Assembly: GCA_016282215.1 (NCBI GenBank)
Contig: JAEEKC010000149.1
Location: 1 to 5,527, forward strand
DNA length: 5,527 nucleotides
Source: Lachnospiraceae bacterium
GTDB lineage: Bacteria; Bacillota; Clostridia; Lachnospirales; Lachnospiraceae
Direction of reading: 5' to 3'
Shown: positions 1-4,928 of the stretch, piece by piece
How the letters are laid out: each line of letters opens with the position of its first letter
Position numbering within the stretch: the first letter of the stretch is position 1
Notes under the pieces: generated by a model
What the model was told of the DNA's origin: nothing
The model's database searches: none
What the model saw: the letters and a program-made list of their open reading frames with translations, nothing else
Position numbers and translations under genes: made by a program

Positions 1-93
1 GAAAACGACGAAGTCATCGATCCTGCCGATGCCTTCGCCTTCGTTGCCATAGTCTTCAATTGTCAATTCGTAATCCTGATTCTTCTCGATCAT
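1..93 (-). CDS. rlmD: RlmD/RumA-type 23S rRNA uracil-C5 methyltransferase, N-terminal fragment (TRAM domain)
   Basis: This is the first 31 codons of a gene that continues past the left edge. It starts at ATG 93-91, and the reading frame upstream meets the neuB stop codon, so no much longer start exists. The visible peptide begins MIEKNQDYELTIEDYG and continues with NEGEGIGRIDDF and a hydrophobic VVF. This charged-strand pattern with EGEGIGR is typical of the TRAM RNA-binding domain at the N terminus of RlmD/RlmCD (RumA) methyltransferases, which make 5-methyluridine in 23S rRNA using S-adenosylmethionine. The Rossmann methyltransferase domain and catalytic Cys lie outside the window, so the exact target uracil cannot be judged. 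The start has only a weak ribosome site (GGA about 9 nt upstream). The gene lies 30 bp downstream of neuB on the same strand, with no visible terminator between them, so read-through from the polysaccharide operon is possible. A different TRAM protein cannot be fully excluded. Confidence 0.72.
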   Translation of the reverse strand, partial: MIEKNQDYELTIEDYGNEGEGIGRIDDFVVF

Positions 94-123
94 ATCATTA
101 TCCGAAAGCCTGTTGGCAATACA

Positions 124-1008
124 TCAGTCCGTCGTTCTGAGTTTCTTTCTCTGCGCTGCCTCAGACTCCGACATATACTTCACACCATCACCAAGCGAAT
201 CATAAACCACCTGGATCCGTTTGTTGAGCATATCCATGGCATGTACTTCAAGGCTGGCCTTCTGGTCTGATCCCCACATCTCATGGGACAGGGTGACATG
301 GCGCTCGATCACGCACGCGCCGAGCACAACAGCTGCAATGGTCGGTTCCAGATTTGCTTCATGTCCGCTGTAACCTACCAGGCAGTCGAACCTGTCTTTC
401 AGTGTCTGGATCATGCGAAGGTTCAGATCGCCCACCGGTGCCGGATATGCGCTGTTGGTATGCATCAGGATATAATCACCATTTCCGTATTTTTCCAGAA
501 TCTCAACAGCATGATCGATCTCTTCCATCTGCGTCATGCCTGTTGACATGATCACAGGTACCTTACTCTCAGCCGCTGCCCGCACCATGGAATCACGTCC
601 ATTGGAAGCGCTGGCGATCTTGATATAGGGAACATCATATTGCAGCAAAAACTCCAACGAAGGCAGATCCCAGGGTGAAGCACTCCAGGCCATGCCCTTG
701 TCTTTGCAATAAGCATCAATGATATCATACTGAGGCTTTTCAAATTCCACCCGGTACTTGTATTCCAGATATGTCATATCGCCCCAGGGTGTGGACTTCG
801 GCTGACTCTTTTGCGCCTCAGGCACAGCAAGCTCCGGCGTTCTTTTCTGATATTTCACACTGTGCCATCCGGTGGCATTTGCCGCATCCATCAGTTTCTT
901 CGCAATATCTATGTCGCCGTTATGGTTGATGCCGATCTCAGCGATCATGTAGGGCCTGCTGCTTTCAGTGATCTCATATCCGCCGATGTTGATCTTTTTG
1001 TTTGCCAT
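124..1008 (-). CDS. neuB: Short NeuB-family N-acetylneuraminate (nonulosonate) synthase lacking the SAF domain
   Basis: A 294-residue TIM-barrel enzyme of the NeuB/SpsE family. Known members condense phosphoenolpyruvate with ManNAc or a related sugar to form sialic, legionaminic or pseudaminic acid in the cytoplasm. Visible signatures are AEIGINHNG at residues 23-31 (Glu24), VKYQKR at 51-56, the YIKIAS strand at 128-133, PVIMSTGM at 151-158, HTNSAYPAP at 183-191 (Asn185), GYSGHE at 212-217 (His216), IERHVTL at 234-240 (His237) and GSDQKASLE at 246-254. By family knowledge His216 and His237 match the two metal-binding histidines of meningococcal NeuB. The protein stops just after the barrel (SLGDGVK at 271-277), so the roughly 55-residue SAF/antifreeze-like domain of classical NeuB (about 350 residues) is absent. 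I see no frameshift, and short members of this kind exist. Start ATG 1008 has a good GAAAGGA ribosome site at 1017-1023. It is last in the four-gene operon, 45 bp after the GT2 gene. The acceptor sugar cannot be named. Confidence 0.88.
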   Translation of the reverse strand: MANKKINIGGYEITESSRPYMIAEIGINHNGDIDIAKKLMDAANATGWHSVKYQKRTPELAVPEAQKSQPKSTPWGDMTYLEYKYRVEFEKPQYDIIDAYCKDKGMAWSASPWDLPSLEFLLQYDVPYIKIASASNGRDSMVRAAAESKVPVIMSTGMTQMEEIDHAVEILEKYGNGDYILMHTNSAYPAPVGDLNLRMIQTLKDRFDCLVGYSGHEANLEPTIAAVVLGACVIERHVTLSHEMWGSDQKASLEVHAMDMLNKRIQVVYDSLGDGVKYMSESEAAQRKKLRTTD

Positions 1009-1053
1009 GATGTTTGTCCTTTCTGTCGTGTATTTCTATTTGCCCCTCATCAG

Positions 1054-2001
1054 TTATTTATTTTCCTCGTTATTTTTCTCGGTCTTCACAACCTCATCGA
1101 TCAAAAATGGGGGCCTGTTTCTCGACGCATCCAGCGCCCTCCAGACATATTCCCCGAGCATGCCCATCATCAACATCATCACGCCAAAAGAAAACAGCAC
1201 GACGCACATCAAAGATGCCCAGCCGAGGATCGGCGTGCCTACCGTGAATTTTTCCACGATCACTTCGATCATAAGCAACAGCGAGATGATAAAAAAGGTT
1301 ACGCCGACGCCGGACATAAAGCGGATCGGTGCATAGGAAAAACTCATCATGGAATCCATGGCAAGTTTCACCTTCTTTGATAAGGTCCAGCGGGATTTCC
1401 CCACTTCACGGTCTTTTCGATGGAAATAGATGGAATCTGTCTGAAAGCCTGCCCATAATACCTGAAGTGTCAGAGATGAATTCTTCTCATCCAGGCGCTC
1501 CAATACTTCGATCACCTTACGATCGATCAAATAGCAGTCACAGCCTCCAACGGGCATTTTTTCCTGCACGAATTTGTGAATGATCACATAATACAGATGA
1601 GCGAACAATTTCTTGATCGCATTTTCATCGCGTTCCTTGCGAACGGCCAGAACAACTTTGTTTCCCTTTTTCCAGCTGTCATACATTTCCAGGATGATCT
1701 CGGAATCTTCCTGCAGATCCGCCTGCTTGGTCACTGCGCAGTCTCCTGTGCAGACGGAAAGGCCTGCCAGCAGAGCCGCATGTTCGCCGAAGTTTCGTGA
1801 CAGCTTCACGCATTGTACGTGTCCGTCCATTTCCCGGATCTGGTTCATGATCTCCCAGGACTCATCTCCGGATCCGTCATCAACAAAAACCAGTTCGTAA
1901 TCCCCCAGTTTCGGCAGGATCTTTTCCTTCATATCCTCATATAGCATCATCAGTGTATCTGCGTTATAATACACCGGCACTACGATTGAAATCTTGCTCA
2001 C
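1054..2001 (-). CDS. GT2 family glycosyltransferase with two C-terminal membrane helices (DPM1/GtrB/ArnC type)
   Basis: A 315-residue GT-A glycosyltransferase. SIVVPVYYN at residues 5-13 opens the nucleotide-binding fold. VFVDDGSGDESWEI at 38-51 is the usual nucleotide-sugar motif, and KLSRNFGEHAALLAGL at 66-81 is typical of the dolichyl/undecaprenyl-phosphate sugar transferase group. The metal motif, normally DADLQ, reads QADLQ at 93-97. REVGKSRW at 198-205 and YAPIR at 223-227 lead into two predicted membrane helices near 228-250 and 261-285, followed by GEYVWR at 283-288 and a short charged tail. Relatives transfer a sugar to undecaprenyl phosphate or to a membrane-linked glycan at the inner face of the membrane. 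Sugar and acceptor are not predictable; its neighbours suggest a 3-amino-3,6-dideoxyhexose as one option. The start is GTG 2001-1999, overlapping the upstream stop as GTGA, which suggests translational coupling. A GGGAG ribosome site at 2009-2013 lies 7 nt before it. The stop is TAA at 1056-1054. Confidence 0.88.
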   Translation of the reverse strand: MSKISIVVPVYYNADTLMMLYEDMKEKILPKLGDYELVFVDDGSGDESWEIMNQIREMDGHVQCVKLSRNFGEHAALLAGLSVCTGDCAVTKQADLQEDSEIILEMYDSWKKGNKVVLAVRKERDENAIKKLFAHLYYVIIHKFVQEKMPVGGCDCYLIDRKVIEVLERLDEKNSSLTLQVLWAGFQTDSIYFHRKDREVGKSRWTLSKKVKLAMDSMMSFSYAPIRFMSGVGVTFFIISLLLMIEVIVEKFTVGTPILGWASLMCVVLFSFGVMMLMMGMLGEYVWRALDASRNRPPFLIDEVVKTEKNNEENK

Positions 2002-2435
2002 TTTCCTGCTCCCACTTCCTTCAAGTACGCTTCATAATCACGGATATACTCCGACTCATCAAAATGTGTATTAGTCAAAACCAGCAATACGGAATCCGCG
2101 GAGAAATCATACATATCCTTCCACAGCATGGTCGGGATATACAACCCCATTCTCGGCTTGTTCAGTTCGATCACATCTGTCTCAAAACCGTTATCCACTT
2201 TCACTTTGCTGGTGCCGCTGACATTGATCAGTACAAATTCCGATTCCCGGTTTGCATGATGCCCGCGTTCTACCGTCGGATCAGATCCGTACATGTAAAA
2301 CACTCTTTTGATCTGAAAGGGAATATCCATCCCATCTCCTTCGGCCACCACCAGATTTCCTCTTTCGTCACCGAATTCACCGAATTCCAGGATACGATAC
2401 TGTTCTTTGATACTTTTTTTCTGCTCTGCTCCCAT
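1998..2435 (-). CDS. fdtA: Cupin sugar 3,4-ketoisomerase (FdtA/QdtA, WxcM-like)
   Basis: A 145-residue single-domain cupin. Family members isomerise dTDP-4-oxo-6-deoxyglucose to the 3-oxo sugar in the pathway to dTDP-Fuc3NAc (FdtA) or dTDP-Qui3NAc (QdtA). Visible signatures are DERGNLVVAEG at 23-33, IPFQIKRVFYMY at 38-49, RGHHANRESEFVLI at 57-70, VSGTSKVKVDNG at 72-83, GLYIPTMLWKDMYDF at 97-111 and the C-terminal DESEYIRDYEAYL at 126-138. The length fits the family (about 135-150). His60 aligns with the catalytic-base His49 of Aneurinibacillus FdtA, but the second site His (His51) is replaced by Asn62. I chose ATG 2435 because a GGGGGAA ribosome site lies just upstream. A longer frame would need a TTG at 2450 with no good site. 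The gene follows the aminotransferase by 27 bp and overlaps the GT2 start by 4 bp. Product stereochemistry (galacto or gluco) cannot be read from the sequence, so the symbol fdtA is provisional. Confidence 0.85.
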   Translation of the reverse strand: MGAEQKKSIKEQYRILEFGEFGDERGNLVVAEGDGMDIPFQIKRVFYMYGSDPTVERGHHANRESEFVLINVSGTSKVKVDNGFETDVIELNKPRMGLYIPTMLWKDMYDFSADSVLLVLTNTHFDESEYIRDYEAYLKEVGAGK

Positions 2436-2438
2436 AAC

Positions 2439-2445
2439 TTCCCCC
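2439..2445 (-). promoter_or_regulatory. Ribosome binding site deciding the ketoisomerase start
   Basis: On the minus strand GGGGGAA lies a few bases before ATG 2435-2433. The alternative TTG at 2450-2448 has no comparable purine block upstream, so this site favours the shorter 145-residue protein. Confidence 0.6.
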
Positions 2446-2462
2446 GGCAATAAAATCTTCGC

Positions 2463-3578
2463 TTATGATCCCGAAAATGCATTCAGTGCACCGATCACCA
2501 CAGCCTGCTCCTGCTCCGTCATTCCGTTATACATGGGAATGGAAAGCACTCTGTCTGCATCATCTTCCGCGATCGGAAAACTGCCTTTTTCATATCCCAG
2601 ATATGCATAGGCCTCAGAAAGATGCGGTGGGATCGGATAATGGATGATGGTTCCGATCTGTCTCTCATCCAAATAAGCGATCAGTTTTTCGCGCGTAACC
2701 TTATCCCGGACTTTGATCACATACTGGTGGAAGACATGAGTTGCATTCTCTCTTCTCTTCGGCACTTCAAAGAGTCCGTCCTTCGGCTTTAATAGTTTAT
2801 CATAGAGCGCTGCGATATGCTGCTTTTCCTTTGTCAGTTCTTCCATATGGGAAAGACGAACAGAAAGCAGACCGGCCTGCAGTTCATCCAGTCTGGAATT
2901 AACGCCCACGACTTTGTTATAATACCGTTTCTCGCTGCCGTAATTACGCAGCATACGGATCTGAGCAGCGATCTGCTCATCATCCGTCGTGATGGCACCG
3001 CCGTCACCGAATGCCCCCAGATTTTTGGAAGGGTAGAAAGAAAAACATCCGATATCGCCGAAGCTGCCGGTCATCCTGCCGGCAAAAGATGCTCCATGTG
3101 ACTGGGCGCAGTCCTCCACCAGTTTCAGGCCGTGACGCTTTGCGATCTTTTTGATCTCATCCATCTGACAAGGCTGGCCGTATAAGTGAACCACCAAAAT
3201 GGCTTTCGTTTTATCCGTAATGGCAGCTTCCGTCTTGGAAGCATCCAGGCCGTAGTATTCGTCCGGTTCCACAAAAACAGGCGTTGCGCCGTTCATGGTA
3301 ATGCCCATGACACTGGCGATATAAGTATTGCCCTGGACGATCACTTCATCCCCCGCACCGATGCCGAGCGCTCGAAATGCAAGATAGAGCGCATCCAGAC
3401 CGCTGGCAACGCCCACGCAGTACTTGCTGCCCACATAGGCTGCAAAGTTTTCTTCGAAGGCGGCAACTTCTTTCCCCAGCACATACCAGCCGCTGCGCAG
3501 CACCGCAAGGGCTTTTTGTTCAAATTCTTCCTGATAGGCAAAAAAACCGCGATCCATGCGGTTTGGCATGATTTTCAT
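2463..3578 (-). CDS. fdtB: DegT/DnrJ/EryC1/StrS sugar aminotransferase (FdtB/QdtB-like)
   Basis: A 371-residue fold-type I PLP aminotransferase of the nucleotide-sugar group, at the usual family length. Visible signatures are LRSGWYVLGKEVAAFEE at 27-43, the cofactor phosphate region GVASGLDALYLAF at 56-68, VQGNTYIAS at 81-89, HLYGQPCQMDEI at 131-142, VEDCAQSHGA at 154-163 (Asp156 for the PLP ring nitrogen, Gln159 in the stacking region), SFYPSKNLGAFGDGGAI at 180-196 with Lys185 as the Schiff-base lysine, and GVNSRLDELQAGLL at 225-238. All expected catalytic residues are present. Such enzymes use glutamate to aminate a keto sugar. With the adjacent 3,4-ketoisomerase the likely substrate is a dTDP-3-oxo-6-deoxyhexose, giving dTDP-Fuc3N or dTDP-Qui3N. 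That assignment, and hence the symbol, rests on context. Start ATG 3578 has a GGGGGA ribosome site at 3585-3590, 6 nt away. It is the first substantial gene of the minus-strand operon; the stop TAA is at 2465-2463. Confidence 0.87.
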   Translation of the reverse strand: MKIMPNRMDRGFFAYQEEFEQKALAVLRSGWYVLGKEVAAFEENFAAYVGSKYCVGVASGLDALYLAFRALGIGAGDEVIVQGNTYIASVMGITMNGATPVFVEPDEYYGLDASKTEAAITDKTKAILVVHLYGQPCQMDEIKKIAKRHGLKLVEDCAQSHGASFAGRMTGSFGDIGCFSFYPSKNLGAFGDGGAITTDDEQIAAQIRMLRNYGSEKRYYNKVVGVNSRLDELQAGLLSVRLSHMEELTKEKQHIAALYDKLLKPKDGLFEVPKRRENATHVFHQYVIKVRDKVTREKLIAYLDERQIGTIIHYPIPPHLSEAYAYLGYEKGSFPIAEDDADRVLSIPMYNGMTEQEQAVVIGALNAFSGS

Positions 3579-3649
3579 GAGTCATCCCCCGCGCCTGTGA
3601 TCGACGTCCGATTCTTCTTACGTTCATGGCGCATCTTATTTTTATTCAT
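3575..3649 (-). other. Possible 24-codon leader ORF overlapping the aminotransferase start (ATGA)
   Basis: An open frame starts at ATG 3649-3647 and stops at TGA 3577-3575. Its last bases overlap the aminotransferase start as ATGA. The peptide begins MNKNKMRHERKKNR and ends TGAGDDS, so it is strongly basic at the N terminus. There is no Shine-Dalgarno site, and the predicted transcription start is only a few bases upstream, so translation would have to be nearly leaderless. It could be chance, a coupling leader, or simply 5' untranslated sequence. I do not recognise the peptide. Confidence 0.2.
3585..3590 (-). promoter_or_regulatory. Ribosome binding site of the aminotransferase
   Basis: GGGGGA on the minus strand ends 6 nt before ATG 3578-3576. 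It supports this ATG over the internal Met codons at residues 4 and 8, and lies inside the possible short leader ORF 3649-3575. Confidence 0.6.
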
Positions 3650-3659
3650 ATTCTGTGTA

Positions 3660-3688
3660 ATTGTACCATTTTTTGCGTCTGTATGCAA
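3660..3688 (-). promoter_or_regulatory. Predicted sigma-A-type promoter of the aminotransferase-neuB operon
   Basis: Read on the minus strand, a TTGCAT -35 element (3688-3683; first three bases match consensus) is followed by an exact 17-bp spacer and a TACAAT -10 element (3665-3660; five of six match TATAAT). TGG directly before it (3668-3666) makes an extended -10. Transcription would start near 3653, giving a leader of about 75 nt before ATG 3578. It is the best candidate to drive the four-gene minus-strand operon. Confidence 0.6.
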
Positions 3689-3756
3689 GGGAAATGCCAT
3701 ATTATGCGGTTTACATAACTTTTCATCCAACAGTAGTTCTTTTTTTGGGCAGGATA

Positions 3757-3765
3757 TGGTATGAT
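3757..3765 (+). promoter_or_regulatory. Predicted extended -10 promoter of the GT52-like gene
   Basis: TGGTATGAT carries a TGn extension followed by TATGAT (five of six match TATAAT). At a 17-bp spacing the -35 region is T-rich (TTCTTT near 3737-3742) and poor, as extended -10 promoters allow. Transcription would start near 3772. That makes the ATG at 3775 almost leaderless and favours ATG 3805 as the real start. Confidence 0.5.
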
Positions 3766-3790
3766 AATTAGCAAATGTATTCTCCGGATA

Positions 3791-3795
3791 AAGGA
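3791..3795 (+). promoter_or_regulatory. Ribosome binding site deciding the GT52-like start
   Basis: AAGGA (within AAAGGA) lies 9 nt before ATG 3805. The in-frame upstream ATG at 3775 has no such site and sits at the predicted transcription start, so the 370-residue protein is preferred. Confidence 0.55.
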
Positions 3796-3804
3796 CTAGG
3801 AAAC

Positions 3805-4917
3805 ATGGACCAGAAAAAACGTACTCTTGCCATTGTCAGCACACCATATCATCTGATGGTCTTTTTATTCATAAAAGACGCACTGCTTTCCGATCATGAA
3901 ACCGATCTCATCTTAACGGATAAGACTGCCTCTTTGCAGGATCTTTATCAGTCCGGCAGACTGCAGTCTGTCTTCGGACAGGTCTTTTTTGCTGACGGAA
4001 AGAATATCAAAAATCCCTATAAAGGGAGCCTTGCCATGCTGTACGAAAGTTTTATCAGCAATCCCGAATTTCCGCGTCTCTTTGCAGACCGGCCGGCCCC
4101 GGACCTGAAAACATACTCCGATATCTTTTTTGCCTCTCCCGGCATACCCGATGAGATCAGCAAGGAGATCATCAAAACTGCGATCCGCAAAAACCGCCGG
4201 ATCCGTTTCCATCGCTTCGAAGACGGTTTTGCCAGTTATACAAAGCCGCCGGTCTCATCCGTCACTTCGTCTCTCGGGCGCTTTTTATACCGCCTGCTGA
4301 TGCGTTTTGATATCCGGAAAAACGAAAAACGGCTCTATCTGTTTCAGCCGCAGTTAGCAGAGGCTAACGTTGCTGACAGCAGCGCCACCGGTTTTTCCCT
4401 GAAAAAGATCCCGAATGACGAAGCACGCATTGAGCGCGTCACAAAGCAGATCCGGGAGATCTTTCAGTTCACGCCGAAAGAAATACCCGCACAGTACCTG
4501 TTCCTTGGGCAGGGCACAGACAATGTCACGAACAATCCGAAAACCTATGCTTCACTGATCAGCGAGATCGCTGAGCATACGGGGCATGACAATTTCTGTA
4601 TCAAACCGCATCCCCGCGGTGTGCATGACCGCTTTGACCCCTCATTGAAACTGTACGAAGATACCGCGCCCTTTGAGATCTGTTTTGCGGACGGACAGAT
4701 GGAGGACAAGACGCTGCTCTCCTATTATTCCACGGCCTGTGTTTCCGGAAAACTGCTCTTCCACAGCAAGTGCCGGATCATCTTTCTTTATCCCATGGCC
4801 GGGGATTCCTTTAATGAAAAATGCGATTACGAGGATTACTTTGCGAAACTGCAGAAGCTCTATGACGGCGTGGAGATCGCACGCAGCAGAGAGCAGCTGT
4901 GGGAAATGCTTGGCTGA
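3805..4917 (+). CDS. GT52-like glycosyltransferase (sialyltransferase-related)
   Basis: A 370-residue protein with the look of glycosyltransferase family 52 (Pfam Glyco_transf_52), a GT-B family that includes lipooligosaccharide sialyltransferases and other capsule transferases. The N-terminal LAIVSTPYHLMVF at residues 8-20 is the characteristic first strand. HRFEDGFASY at 136-145 holds the family EDG. YLFLGQG at 231-237 begins the second Rossmann-like half. IKPHPRG at 266-272 and LSYYSTACVSGKLL at 305-318 match the nucleotide-binding H-P and S/T motifs seen in sialyltransferase-type folds. There is no signal peptide or clear membrane helix, so it should act in the cytoplasm. With NeuB nearby, transfer of a nonulosonic acid from a CMP donor is plausible, but GT52 enzymes use other donors too and no CMP-sialate synthetase is in view. 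An in-frame ATG at 3775 would add 10 residues but is disfavoured. The gene is monocistronic here, divergent from the aminotransferase and convergent with wzx. Confidence 0.72.
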   Translation: MDQKKRTLAIVSTPYHLMVFLFIKDALLSDHETDLILTDKTASLQDLYQSGRLQSVFGQVFFADGKNIKNPYKGSLAMLYESFISNPEFPRLFADRPAPDLKTYSDIFFASPGIPDEISKEIIKTAIRKNRRIRFHRFEDGFASYTKPPVSSVTSSLGRFLYRLLMRFDIRKNEKRLYLFQPQLAEANVADSSATGFSLKKIPNDEARIERVTKQIREIFQFTPKEIPAQYLFLGQGTDNVTNNPKTYASLISEIAEHTGHDNFCIKPHPRGVHDRFDPSLKLYEDTAPFEICFADGQMEDKTLLSYYSTACVSGKLLFHSKCRIIFLYPMAGDSFNEKCDYEDYFAKLQKLYDGVEIARSREQLWEMLG

Positions 4918-4928
4918 TATAACCTGCG

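Noticed and set aside
80..121. Promoter-like TTGCCA and TGATATGAT elements just before the rlmD-like gene
   Set aside because: The spacer is 19 bp and the -10 would overlap the start codon, which the TRAM-domain N terminus supports. A transcript from it could not encode the full protein.
1022..1053. Hammerhead-ribozyme-like CTGATGA followed by GAAA upstream of neuB (minus strand)
   Set aside because: The bases between the two core motifs cannot form stem II and there are no pairing arms for stems I or III. The match is chance; the later GAAAGGA is simply the ribosome binding site.
811..1380. A 189-codon plus-strand open frame crossing neuB and the GT2 gene
   Set aside because: It is antisense to two well-supported genes, is rich in His and low-complexity stretches, has no family resemblance and spans a gene boundary. 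It is a shadow of the real coding strand.
3186..3764. A 192-codon plus-strand open frame opposite the aminotransferase that runs into the promoter region
   Set aside because: It is antisense to the conserved PLP-enzyme sequence and shows no recognisable motif. Its 3' end simply happens to run open through the AT-rich intergenic DNA.
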